NCBI RefSeq assembly: GCF_007856155.1
Contig: NZ_CP042266.1
Span: 4,774,001-4,838,000, forward strand
Direction: 5' to 3'
DNA: 64,000 nt
DNA from: Streptomyces qinzhouensis
GTDB taxonomy: Bacteria; Actinomycetota; Actinomycetes; Streptomycetales; Streptomycetaceae
Shown here: positions 8,614 through 16,005 of the stretch, piece by piece
Layout: each line of letters begins with the position of its first letter
Position numbering within the stretch: position 1 is the stretch's first letter
The notes under the pieces: model-generated
Told to the model about the DNA's origin: nothing
The model's database searches: none
Seen by the model: the letters and a program-made list of their open reading frames with translations, nothing else
Translations under genes and position numbers: made by a program

Positions 8614-9193
8614 CGCCGCCAGGGCCGCCGGCCTCCCCGACACCGCCCCGCAGAACGGTTCACAGCCCGGTTCACAGCCGGGTTCACAGCCGGGTTCGCG
8701 GCCCGCCCGCGAAGCCCGTATCGCCGTCGACTCGGCGGCGCGGATGACGGAGCTGGGCCGCCGGCTCGCGGCCCGGCTGCGCCCCGGCGACCTGGTGATG
8801 CTCACCGGCGAACTGGGCGCCGGGAAGACGACGCTCACCCGGGGACTCGGCGAGGGCCTCGGGGTCCGCGGCGCCGTCACCTCCCCGACGTTCGTCATCG
8901 CCCGGGTCCATCCGCCGCTGGGCGCCGGCCCGGCACTGGTCCATGTCGACGCGTACCGCCTGGGCGGCGGGCTCGACGAGATGGAGGACCTGGACCTGGA
9001 CGTATCGCTGCCGGACTCGGTGGTCGTGGTCGAGTGGGGCGACGGCAAGGTCGAGGACCTGTCGGACGACCGGCTGCATATCGTGATCCACCGGGTGGTG
9101 GGCGATACGGACGACGACCGGCGGACGGTGACGCTGACCGGGTACGGCGCCCGCTGGTCGGCCGCGGACCTCACGCTGGAGCCGCTGGATTAG
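8588..9193 (+). CDS. tsaE: tRNA threonylcarbamoyladenosine biosynthesis ATPase TsaE
   Basis: ATPase of the TsaB/TsaD/TsaE system that makes t6A37 in ANN-decoding tRNAs. Walker A is GELGAGKTTLTRGLGEGLG; then SPTFVIARVH (switch), LVHVDAYRL (Asp) and VVVVEWGD, all classical for TsaE. 201 aa from ATG 8588; a TTG at 8579 is an alternative. The N-terminal extension carries a 12-bp DNA repeat coding for GSQP (about 8656-8703), followed by GSRP, absent from most TsaE proteins and probably disordered. The start lies inside the 3' end of the hydrolase gene. Confidence 0.93.
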   Translation: MEAPHNPADAARAAGLPDTAPQNGSQPGSQPGSQPGSRPAREARIAVDSAARMTELGRRLAARLRPGDLVMLTGELGAGKTTLTRGLGEGLGVRGAVTSPTFVIARVHPPLGAGPALVHVDAYRLGGGLDEMEDLDLDVSLPDSVVVVEWGDGKVEDLSDDRLHIVIHRVVGDTDDDRRTVTLTGYGARWSAADLTLEPLD

Positions 9194-9323
9194 ACCGTCT
9201 CCTTCGGACCTCGCCGACCCCGCCGGGCCCGCTTCCCGTTCGCATTCCGTTGGATTTTCCGACAAGCCGTCGGGAAGATGTTGCGCGGGGCGTGCCGTGC
9301 GTGGTCACATGGTACGGACGCTT

Positions 9324-9341
9324 GGTTAGGTCTACCTAACC
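9324..9341. promoter_or_regulatory. 18-bp palindrome GGTTAGGT-CT-ACCTAACC upstream of a small gene
   Basis: Perfect 8-bp arms (9324-9331, 9334-9341) around CT. The halves TTAGG/CCTAA resemble an iron box but are 5 bp closer together than in the site at 3984-4002, so a different DtxR-family protein or another regulator is possible. It lies 9 bp upstream of the AGGAGG ribosome-binding site of the 72-aa gene, an operator-like position. Confidence 0.6.
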
Positions 9342-9361
9342 CCGTGATCCAGGAGGCAGCC

Positions 9362-9580
9362 ATGCCGGCATCCGAGCGCGCGTCCGTGCGGCGGCGGCCC
9401 CAGCCGCCGGCCATGCGGGATCTGCTGGCGTCCTGCGCCGCCGCGGCCGCGGTCTCCACCCCGCCGCACGGCCGCGAGGACGCGGTGGCCCCGGCCGACG
9501 GCGAGACCGGTGCCGAGACCGGCGCCGAGAGCGGGTACGGCCCGCGACAGTCCGCCCGGCTGCGGCGCGACGCGGCGTAG
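9362..9580 (+). CDS. Small Ala-rich conserved-type protein of unknown function (72 aa)
   Basis: ATG at 9362 has a consensus AGGAGG at 9351-9356, five bases before the start, among the best ribosome-binding sites in the window. The product has a basic N-terminus (SVRRRPQPP), a core MRDLLASCAAAAAVSTPP and an acidic/polar tail ending RLRRDAA. One Cys, no membrane segment, no recognisable catalytic motif. I do not recognise a function; the MRDLL-CAAA-VSTPP core looks like a small protein seen in other Streptomyces (memory only). The palindrome just upstream suggests regulated expression. Confidence 0.65.
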   Translation: MPASERASVRRRPQPPAMRDLLASCAAAAAVSTPPHGREDAVAPADGETGAETGAESGYGPRQSARLRRDAA

Positions 9581-9717
9581 CGCCGGTCGATTCGTCCGCG
9601 GCCGTTGCGGGCGTCCGGTCACCGGGAGGGTTGCCCGGCGAGGGACGCTGGTACGCGTGTCCTTCGTACGGGCGGTTTTCGGTACGGCTCCGGCACCCCG
9701 GGCGCCGTCGCGGAACA

Positions 9718-9778
9718 CCGGGAACACCGCGCACCGGGAACGAAAACAGGACACCCCGGGAACACCGCGCACCGGGAA
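9718..9778. repeat. 23-bp direct repeat, 38-bp period
   Basis: The 23 bases at 9718-9740 recur exactly at 9756-9778; each copy itself begins and ends with CCGGGAA. The repeat lies just past the 3' end of the YkuD-like gene (stop at 9787), in a 206-bp gap that holds no gene I can support. Confidence 0.75.
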
Positions 9779-9786
9779 ACAGCCGG

Positions 9787-10341
9787 TCAGGGAACGACGA
9801 CGACCTTGGTGCCGACCGTCGCGAAGCTCCACATCGCGTTGCCGTCCTCGCGGGCCATCCGGACCCCGCCGGTCTTCTTCTTCGGGTCCGGCGCCGCCAT
9901 GGAGCCGTTGACCGCCGCGCTGAAGCCGACCGTCACCCCGTCCGCCTTGGCGAACCGCACCACGTGCTCGATCGCGACCCCGTCCGATCCGGGGATCTTC
10001 CCGGCGCGCGAGGTCACCGAGTGCGTCCCCGCCGGCGGGTTCACGGTCGACGGCATGACGGTGAACGTCCTGCGGACCTTGTTGCCCTTCGCCTCGACCA
10101 GCCAGACGCGCCGGGACTGGAGGCCGTAGACGACCCGCTCACCGGTGCCCGAGTTCAGCGGCAGGGCCAGCGGGTTCACCGGCGCCTTGGGCGCGGTCTT
10201 CCCGGGGGCCGTGCTCGCGCCCGGCTTCGCCTTCAGTTCGGAGACACTGGCCTCCGCCTTGTACGCCAGGAAACCGACACCCGCCAGAGCGGCCGCCGTG
10301 AGCCCGGCTACCAGTCCCGAGCTGCGTGTCACCTGCGCCAC
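9787..10341 (-). CDS. Catalytically degenerate L,D-transpeptidase (YkuD)-like protein
   Basis: 184 aa, GTG start at 10341. N-terminal anchor SGLVAGLTAAALAGVGFLAY (signal anchor or signal peptide), then a short Ala/Pro/Lys linker. The remainder aligns by eye with YkuD domains: RVVYGLQSRRVWLVEAKGNKVRRTFTV, PPAGTHSV, and a C-terminal GGVRMAREDGNAMWSFATVGTKVVVV. In active enzymes the last block is SHGCVRM; here Cys and His are replaced (KTGGVRM), and the upstream catalytic His position (usually GFHG) reads GFSA. It probably does not cross-link peptidoglycan and may act as a binding or scaffold protein (inference). It sits antiparallel between tsaE and tsaB. Confidence 0.75.
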   Translation of the reverse strand: MAQVTRSSGLVAGLTAAALAGVGFLAYKAEASVSELKAKPGASTAPGKTAPKAPVNPLALPLNSGTGERVVYGLQSRRVWLVEAKGNKVRRTFTVMPSTVNPPAGTHSVTSRAGKIPGSDGVAIEHVVRFAKADGVTVGFSAAVNGSMAAPDPKKKTGGVRMAREDGNAMWSFATVGTKVVVVP

Positions 10342-10347
10342 CTTTCG

Positions 10348-10376
10348 GATGTACCGATGTACCGATGTACCGATGT
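10348..10376. repeat. 8-bp tandem repeat GATGTACC x3 plus partial copy
   Basis: GATGTACC at 10348-10355, 10356-10363 and 10364-10371, then a decayed copy starting GATGT. It lies directly upstream of the start of the minus-strand YkuD-like gene, so copy-number change would alter spacing in its 5' region. Confidence 0.8.
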
Positions 10377-10502
10377 TCGGATCCCGGCGTCCGTCGGACT
10401 GAACGACTGTCGCATGGGATGTTTCCGTGGCGACGGTAGCAGCAGGCTCCCCCGTTCGAGGGTGAGCCGTGCCCGGGGGCGCCGGAGCCGTAGGCTGTTC
10501 GC

Positions 10503-11216
10503 GTGCTCTTGCTCGCCGTAGATACCGCCACGCCCGCCGTCACCGCCGCCCTTCACGACGGCACGAAAGTCCTCGCCGAGTCCAGCCGGGTGGATGCCAG
10601 GCGCCACGGCGAACTGCTGCTGCCCGCCGTCGACCGGGTGCTGGCCGAGGCCGGGGTCACCCTGGACGCCGTCACCGCCGTGGTGACCGGTGTCGGCCCC
10701 GGCCCGTACACCGGACTGCGGGTCGGTCTGGTCACCGCGGCCACCTTCGGGTCGGCGCTGGGTGTGCCGGTCTACGGGCTCTGCACGCTGGACGGGCTGG
10801 CCTGGGCCGCCGGGCGGGCGGGAGTCACGGGCCCGTTCGTGGTGGCGACGGACGCCCGCCGCAAAGAGGTCTACTGGGCCCGTTACGACGCGCCGCGCGA
10901 GCGCGTCACGGGACCGGACGTCGACCGGCCCGCCGATATCGCCGACCGGGTCGCGGGCCTGCCCGCCGTCGGCGCGGGTGCCCTGCTCTACCCCGATACC
11001 TTCACCACCGTGGTCCCCGGCGGCCCCGAGCACGCCTCGGCCGCCGCGCTGGCCTCCCTCGCCGCCGAGCTCCTCGCGGAAGGCGCGGAAGGCGCGGAAG
11101 GTACGAAGGGCCCGGAAGGCGTGGAAGGCGGGGCGTTCCTGCCGCCGCAGCCGCTGTATCTGCGCCGCCCCGACGCTCAGGTCCCGAAGAACTACAAGGT
11201 GGTCACCCCGCAGTGA
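10503..11216 (+). CDS. tsaB: tRNA threonylcarbamoyladenosine biosynthesis protein TsaB
   Basis: ASKHA-fold partner of TsaD for t6A synthesis. 237 aa, GTG start. N-terminal LLLAVDTATPAVTAAL, RRHGELLLPAVDRVLAEAG and VVTGVGPGPYTGLRVGLVTA are diagnostic for TsaB, as are FVVATDARRKEVYWARYD and the C-terminal PLYLRRPDAQ. Residues near 196-212 form an EGAEGAEGTKGPEGVEGG low-complexity insert typical of repeat slippage. The stop overlaps the GTG of rimI by 4 nt (GTGA). Confidence 0.95.
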   Translation: MLLLAVDTATPAVTAALHDGTKVLAESSRVDARRHGELLLPAVDRVLAEAGVTLDAVTAVVTGVGPGPYTGLRVGLVTAATFGSALGVPVYGLCTLDGLAWAAGRAGVTGPFVVATDARRKEVYWARYDAPRERVTGPDVDRPADIADRVAGLPAVGAGALLYPDTFTTVVPGGPEHASAAALASLAAELLAEGAEGAEGTKGPEGVEGGAFLPPQPLYLRRPDAQVPKNYKVVTPQ

Positions 11217-11749
11217 CCGCCCCGCCCGACCCGGCCGGATCCCGGCCCCCGGCTCCGCCCGTGCTGCGTGAGATGCGCTGGTGGGACCTGGCGCAGGTAC
11301 TGGCCCTGGAGAACGACCTCTTCCCGGAGGACGCCTGGTCCGCCGGGATGTTCTGGGGCGATCTCGCCCATGCCCGCGGACCGCGGGCGACCCGCCGCTT
11401 CGTGGTGGCCGAGGAGCCCGGCCCCGCCGGGGAGAGCGGCCGGATCACCGGATACGCCGGTCTCGGCGCGGCCGGCGGGCTCGCCGACGTGCTGACGATC
11501 GCGGTCGCCCGGGAGCGCTGGGGCACCGGGCTCGGGGCCGCGCTGCTGACCGATCTGCTCCAGCACGCCACCGCCTTCGAATGCGACGAGGTCCTCCTCG
11601 AAGTGCGGGTGGACAACATCAGGGCCCAGAAGCTGTACGAGCGCTTCGGCTTCGAGCCCATCGGAATCCGCCGCGGCTACTACCAGCCCGGCAATATCGA
11701 CGCGCTCGTTATGCGCCATCAGGTGCACGGCACGGCAAGGGAATGTTGA
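11213..11749 (+). CDS. rimI: Ribosomal-protein-alanine N-acetyltransferase (GNAT)
   Basis: 178 aa beginning at GTG 11213, overlapping tsaB by 4 nt. GNAT features: LREMRWWDLAQVLALENDLFPEDAWS, the acetyl-CoA loop RERWGTGLGAALL (R/Q-x-x-G-x-G/A), then LEVRVDNIRAQKLYERFGFEPIGIRRGYY, the RimI signature with the N-x-x-A-x-x-L-Y-x-x-x-G-F pattern. Expected to acetylate the N-terminus of S18 or other proteins. The tsaB-rimI-tsaD order is standard. The stop is 3 nt before tsaD. Confidence 0.93.
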   Translation: MTAPPDPAGSRPPAPPVLREMRWWDLAQVLALENDLFPEDAWSAGMFWGDLAHARGPRATRRFVVAEEPGPAGESGRITGYAGLGAAGGLADVLTIAVARERWGTGLGAALLTDLLQHATAFECDEVLLEVRVDNIRAQKLYERFGFEPIGIRRGYYQPGNIDALVMRHQVHGTAREC

Positions 11750-11752
11750 GAG

Positions 11753-12883
11753 ATGGCTGACGAACCGCTCGTACTCGGTATCGAAACGTCCTGCGACGAG
11801 ACCGGTGTAGGCATCGTGCGCGGAACGACCCTGCTCGCCGACGCGGTGGCGTCCAGCGTCGACACACACGCCAGGTTCGGCGGCGTGGTGCCCGAGATCG
11901 CCTCCCGGGCGCATCTGGAGGCGATGGTCCCCACCATCGAACGCGCCCTGAAGGAGGCGGGCGTCTCGGCGCGCGACCTCGACGGGATCGCGGTCACCGC
12001 GGGCCCCGGTCTCGCGGGCGCGCTGCTGGTGGGCGTGGCGGCGGCCAAGGCGTACGCGTACGCCCTGAACAAGCCGCTGTACGGGGTCAACCACCTGGCC
12101 TCCCATATCTGCGTCGACCAGTTGGAACACGGCAAACTGCCCGAGCCGACGATGGCGCTGCTGGTCTCCGGCGGGCATTCGTCGCTGCTGCTGGCCCCGG
12201 ACATCACCAGTGATGTACGGCCGCTGGGCGCGACCATCGACGATGCGGCGGGCGAGGCCTTCGACAAGATCGCCCGCGTGCTCGACCTGGGCTTCCCCGG
12301 CGGACCGGTGATCGACCGGCTGGCGAGGGAGGGCGACCCGAAGGCGATCGCGTTCCCGCGCGGACTGAGCGGCTCGCGCGACCCCGCGTACGACTTCTCC
12401 TTCTCGGGGCTGAAGACGGCCGTGGCCCGCTGGATCGAGGCGAAGCGGGCGGCGGGTGAGGACGTGCCGGTACGGGATGTGGCGGCGTCCTTCCAGGAGG
12501 CGGTCGTGGATGTGCTGACCCGTAAGGCGGTCCGGGCCTGTCTGGACGAGGGCGTCGACCATCTGATGATCGGTGGCGGTGTCGCGGCCAACTCGCGGCT
12601 GCGGGCGCTGGCCGCGGAGCGGTGCGAGCGGGCCGGGATCCGGCTGCGGGTACCGCGGCCGAAGCTGTGCACGGACAACGGCGCGATGGTGGCGGCACTC
12701 GGGGCCGAGATGGTGGCCCGCAACCGTCCGGCCTCGGATCTGGAGCTGTCGGCCGACTCGTCCCTGCCGGTGACGGATCCGCATGTACCCGGCGAGCACG
12801 CCCACGGGCATGGTCACGGTCACTCTCATCACCACGACCACGACCATGTGCACGAGATCAGCAAGAAGAACCTCTACTCATGA
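11753..12883 (+). CDS. tsaD: tRNA N6-adenosine threonylcarbamoyltransferase TsaD, with His-rich tail
   Basis: Transfers the threonylcarbamoyl group to A37 of tRNA. 376 aa. [15 protein letters not shown], the metal ligands in NHLASHICV (H-x3-H), [40 protein letters not shown] and [11 protein letters not shown] are all present, with a conserved Asp in [10 protein letters not shown]. Residues from about 345 on form an unusual tail, [20 protein letters not shown], not part of the catalytic fold and apparently metal-binding. The stop overlaps the start of the next gene (ATGA at 12880-12883). Confidence 0.95.
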   Translation: MADEPLVLGIETSCDETGVGIVRGTTLLADAVASSVDTHARFGGVVPEIASRAHLEAMVPTIERALKEAGVSARDLDGIAVTAGPGLAGALLVGVAAAKAYAYALNKPLYGVNHLASHICVDQLEHGKLPEPTMALLVSGGHSSLLLAPDITSDVRPLGATIDDAAGEAFDKIARVLDLGFPGGPVIDRLAREGDPKAIAFPRGLSGSRDPAYDFSFSGLKTAVARWIEAKRAAGEDVPVRDVAASFQEAVVDVLTRKAVRACLDEGVDHLMIGGGVAANSRLRALAAERCERAGIRLRVPRPKLCTDNGAMVAALGAEMVARNRPASDLELSADSSLPVTDPHVPGEHAHGHGHGHSHHHDHDHVHEISKKNLYS

Positions 12884-13146
12884 CGACGGTCGCGCTGATG
12901 TGGGAGGCGAAGGCGGCCCCCGGCCGGGGCGCCGAGCTGCTGGCGTGGGCCCGGGCGCAGACCCTGCCCGGGGAGCCGCTGCGGCGGGAGACCTTCGGGG
13001 CCGGGGACGACCGGGTGCTGGTGATCACCTGGTGGGAGACGGACGGCGGCCCTGCGGCACGGCTGCCCGAGCTGCCGGATCCGGCGCCGGAGCTGATCGG
13101 CAGGCCCGTGCACCGCTGGCGGTTCACCTCGCTCGGGGTGGGCTGA
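12880..13146 (+). CDS. 88-aa protein translationally coupled to tsaD, function unknown
   Basis: ATG at 12880 shares ATGA with the tsaD stop. The sequence starts [26 protein letters not shown] and contains [12 protein letters not shown], reminiscent in pattern of small ABM-type (dimeric alpha/beta barrel) proteins: a beta strand, a helix, then strands rich in Trp. No catalytic residues can be assigned. The coupling suggests it is made together with TsaD. Confidence 0.75.
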   Translation: MTTVALMWEAKAAPGRGAELLAWARAQTLPGEPLRRETFGAGDDRVLVITWWETDGGPAARLPELPDPAPELIGRPVHRWRFTSLGVG

Positions 13147-13252
13147 GCGGGTCCGGAATAAATCCGGGGAGAAATCTTCGGCGGAGTGTCGAAACCGCTG
13201 TCGGCCGATCGACGGAAGGGTGAGAGGCGGGGAACGCCCCGTACCCCTCTCA

Positions 13253-13284
13253 CCGGACCACCGGACCACCGGACCACCGGACCG
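13253..13284. repeat. 8-bp tandem repeat CCGGACCA x4
   Basis: CCGGACCA at 13253-13260, 13261-13268 and 13269-13276, and CCGGACCG at 13277-13284; then TACAGCAC occurs twice within 20 bp. It occupies the 5' region of the YCII gene, about 50 bp before its start codon. Confidence 0.85.
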
Positions 13285-13337
13285 ACCGGTACAGCACCAG
13301 TACAGCACTGGCACAGCGATCAGCACGAGGAGCCGTC

Positions 13338-13694
13338 ATGCCCCGCTTTCTGACCATCGTCCGCCTCGACGAGAACAATGTGCCCGAAGGGGGTTTCTCC
13401 CCCGAGATGGGGGAGCGGATGGGCGCCCTGCTGAAGGAGATCACCGAAGCCGGCGTGATGCTGGACACCGGCGGTCTCACCCCCACCTCGCAGGGCCGCC
13501 GGGTGACCTTCTCCGGCGGAAAGCTGTCCGCCACGGACGGCCCCTTCACCGAGACCAAGGAGGTCGTCGGCGGCTACTCCATCGTCCAGGCCAAGGACCT
13601 GGCCGAGGCCGAGGAGTGGGCCGGCCGCTTCCTCAAGGTCCACGACGACACCTGGACGGTGACCTGCGAGATCCGGCAGATCGCCGACCACTGA
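13338..13694 (+). CDS. YCII/DGPF-domain protein
   Basis: 118 aa with GAGGAG at -12 from ATG 13338. The central SATDGPFTETKEVVGGYSIVQAKDLAEAEEWA carries the DGPF motif and the G-G-Y/F strand of this dimeric ferredoxin-like family. The biochemical role is not established; in many actinobacteria such genes stand immediately before ECF42-type sigma factors, as here (90 bp to the next gene), so it is probably the cognate effector or sensor. Confidence 0.9.
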   Translation: MPRFLTIVRLDENNVPEGGFSPEMGERMGALLKEITEAGVMLDTGGLTPTSQGRRVTFSGGKLSATDGPFTETKEVVGGYSIVQAKDLAEAEEWAGRFLKVHDDTWTVTCEIRQIADH

Positions 13695-13782
13695 GCCGGG
13701 GACCGGGAGACAGCCGCGGCCGGGTCCGGAGGCACCGCCTCCGGGCCCGGCTTGCCGCGGCCGCCGTCTGTTGCTCTGATGG

Positions 13783-15057
13783 GTGGCCGTGACGACGGCG
13801 AGCGCGGTGGAAGCGGTTTTCCGGATCGAGCAGGCACGCGTGATCGCGGCCGCCGCCCGGATTGTCAGAGATATCGGCATTGCCGAGGAGATCGCGCAGG
13901 ACGCGCTGGTCTCCGCGCTCGAAAAATGGCCCGAGTCCGGTGTTCCGGATAAACCGGGCGCCTGGCTGACGGCGGTCGCCAAGCGCCGCGCGGTCGATCT
14001 CGTACGCCGCAAGGAGAACTACGCGCGCAAACTGGCCGAGGTCGGCCGGTCCCTGGAGCACGCGGCCGAACCCCCGCCCGCCGAACCGTCGCCCGGCAGC
14101 GGCCCCGAGGCCGATATCGACGACGATCTGCTGAGGCTGATCTTCACCGCCTGCCATCCGGTGCTGCCGACCCGGGCCCGGATCGCCCTGACGCTGAGAC
14201 TGCTCGGCGGGCTGACGACCGAGGAGATCGCCCGCGCCTTCCTGGCATCGGAACCGGCGGTCGCCCAGCGCATCGCCCGTGCGAAACGTTCCCTCGCCGC
14301 GGCGGACGTGCCCTTCGAGGTGCCGTACGGACCGGACCGCGCGGCCCGCCTCGACTCCGTACTGGAAGTCGTCTATCTGGTTTTCAACGAGGGGTATTCG
14401 GCGACCAAGGGCGACGACTGGGTCCGTCCGGCGCTCTGCGAGGACGCGCTGAGGCTGGCCCGGGTGCTCGCGGCGCTGCTGCCCGGCGAGTCCGAGGCCC
14501 ACGGCCTTGCGGCGCTGCTGGAGATCCAGGCGTCCCGGATCCCGGCGCGTACCGGCCCCGACGGCAGCCCGGTGCTCCTCGCCGACCAGGACCGGACGCG
14601 CTGGAGCCCGCTGCTGATCCGCCGTGGCTTCGCGGCGCTGGACCGGGCCGCGGTGCCGGGCGTCCCGCCGGGCCCGTACGTCCTCCAGGCCGCGATCGCC
14701 GCCTGCCATGCCCGGGCCCGGCGGTACGAGGACACCGACTGGGCCCTGATCGTCACGCTGTACGGGCAACTGGCCGCCGTCCGGCCGTCACCGGTGGTGG
14801 AGCTGAACCGGGCGGTGGCCGTCGCCATGGCGGAGGGGCCGGCGGCCGGTCTCGCACTGGTGGACGCGATCGCGGCGGAGCCGGAGCTGAAGGACTACCA
14901 CCTGCTGCCGAGCGTGCGCGGGGAACTGCTGGCCGGGCTGGGGCGGCGGGACGCGGCGCGCAAGGAGTTCGTCCGGGCGGCCGGTCTGGCCCGCAACGAC
15001 CGGGAACGGGACCTGCTGCTGGCCCGCGCGGAACGCCTGGCCGGGGAGCCGGAGTAG
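13783..15057 (+). CDS. RNA polymerase sigma factor, ECF42 type with long C-terminal extension
   Basis: 424 aa, GTG at 13783 (another GTG at 13789). The N-terminal sigma-2 region contains ARIVRDIGIAEEIAQDALVSALEKWPESGVPDKPGAWLTAVAKRRAVDLVRR; the sigma-4 region has LTLRLLGGLTTEEIARAFLASEPAVAQRIARAKRSL. The remaining ~230 residues form the DUF6596/TPR-like extension characteristic of ECF42 (VYLVFNEGYSA, AALLEIQASR, LYGQLAAVRPSPVVELNRAVAVAMAEGPAAGLALVDAI). It pairs with the YCII gene upstream. No anti-sigma gene is adjacent, consistent with control through the extension. Confidence 0.92.
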   Translation: MAVTTASAVEAVFRIEQARVIAAAARIVRDIGIAEEIAQDALVSALEKWPESGVPDKPGAWLTAVAKRRAVDLVRRKENYARKLAEVGRSLEHAAEPPPAEPSPGSGPEADIDDDLLRLIFTACHPVLPTRARIALTLRLLGGLTTEEIARAFLASEPAVAQRIARAKRSLAAADVPFEVPYGPDRAARLDSVLEVVYLVFNEGYSATKGDDWVRPALCEDALRLARVLAALLPGESEAHGLAALLEIQASRIPARTGPDGSPVLLADQDRTRWSPLLIRRGFAALDRAAVPGVPPGPYVLQAAIAACHARARRYEDTDWALIVTLYGQLAAVRPSPVVELNRAVAVAMAEGPAAGLALVDAIAAEPELKDYHLLPSVRGELLAGLGRRDAARKEFVRAAGLARNDRERDLLLARAERLAGEPE

Positions 15058-15177
15058 GCGCGGGCCCGCCGGGGAGCCGGAGCGGGCGCGGGGCTCCGCG
15101 GCACGGCCTCGCCCCCGGGAACCGGAACAGGGCGGGCCCCGGGCCCGCCCCGCGGCCGTGGCGGATAGTCTCCGCGC

Positions 15178-15840
15178 ATGTCTGAGCTCCCTTCGCCGCC
15201 ACCGGATCCGGACGGCCCGCACGGCATAGCCCCCTGGCCGGACCGGGGCTCCCTGCTCGACGAACGGCGCCGGGTGCTCGACGAGCTGACCCGCCGTTCG
15301 GTCGGCCCGTTCCGGCTGCTCGGGCTGGTGCTGGTGGTCCTCGCCTTCGAACTGGGCTGGGGGCTGGTCGGCATCGGGCTGATGTCGCTCGACGACACCC
15401 TCGACGGGTTCAACCTCGTCTTCGCCGGATTCGTCGGCCTGGTCGGGGCGGTGATCCTGGTCCCCGCGCTGGCCGTGGCGGTCGTCGAGGCCCGCGAGAA
15501 CCGGGCCGTGAGGGCGCTCCTGCGCGCCTGGACGGCGCTCGACCGCGACCCCCGGGGGGACGCCCGGTACGGCAGGGGCTGGCTGAACGCGAGCTGGCTG
15601 ATGGTGTCGTTCGGGTTCGTCGTGGCGGGTCTCGCGGTCTGCGCCGGGCTGCCGGCCTCCCTGGAGGACGGCGGGGGCCGCACCCCTCACAGCACTCTCG
15701 TGTACGTCATGGGCGCGGGCATCGCGCCGGTCGTGGCGGGTCTCGCGGGCCTCGCGAACGCGGTCGCCCACCTCCACTGGCTGGCCCGGCTCCTGAACCC
15801 GGTCCCGGCCGCCCGCCGCCCCGGCGGCGCCCACCGCTGA
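15178..15840 (+). CDS. Membrane protein of unknown function, four predicted helices
   Basis: 220 aa. A Pro-rich, polar N-terminus (about 45 residues) precedes hydrophobic segments at roughly residues 45-65, 78-102, 138-160 and 175-195 (LLGLVLVVLAFELGWGLVGIGL, LVFAGFVGLVGAVILVPALAVAV, WLMVSFGFVVAGLAVCAGL, YVMGAGIAPVVAGLAGLANAVA). No enzyme motif. It is convergent with the methyltransferase gene and separated from it by a hairpin. Confidence 0.75.
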   Translation: MSELPSPPPDPDGPHGIAPWPDRGSLLDERRRVLDELTRRSVGPFRLLGLVLVVLAFELGWGLVGIGLMSLDDTLDGFNLVFAGFVGLVGAVILVPALAVAVVEARENRAVRALLRAWTALDRDPRGDARYGRGWLNASWLMVSFGFVVAGLAVCAGLPASLEDGGGRTPHSTLVYVMGAGIAPVVAGLAGLANAVAHLHWLARLLNPVPAARRPGGAHR

Positions 15841-15900
15841 CCGCCCGTCCCGGACGGCTCTCCCCGGGACCGCCCGCCGCCGCGGGTGGGCTGTCGCCCC

Positions 15901-15926
15901 GCGCCGTCGGTCCGTCCGGACGGCGC
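15901..15926. terminator. Hairpin between convergent genes
   Basis: Arms GCGCCGTC (15901-15908) and GACGGCGC (15919-15926) pair perfectly around a 10-nt loop, in the gap between two convergent genes. Downstream, 15938-15961 is a CCGT/CTGT-type 4-bp tandem stretch. Confidence 0.5.
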
Positions 15927-16005
15927 AGGGCCTGTCTATCCGTCCGTCCGTCTGTCCGTCGGCGCGGCGCGCCCGGCTCCGGCCCCTCGCCCCGTTCCGT
16001 CCGCG

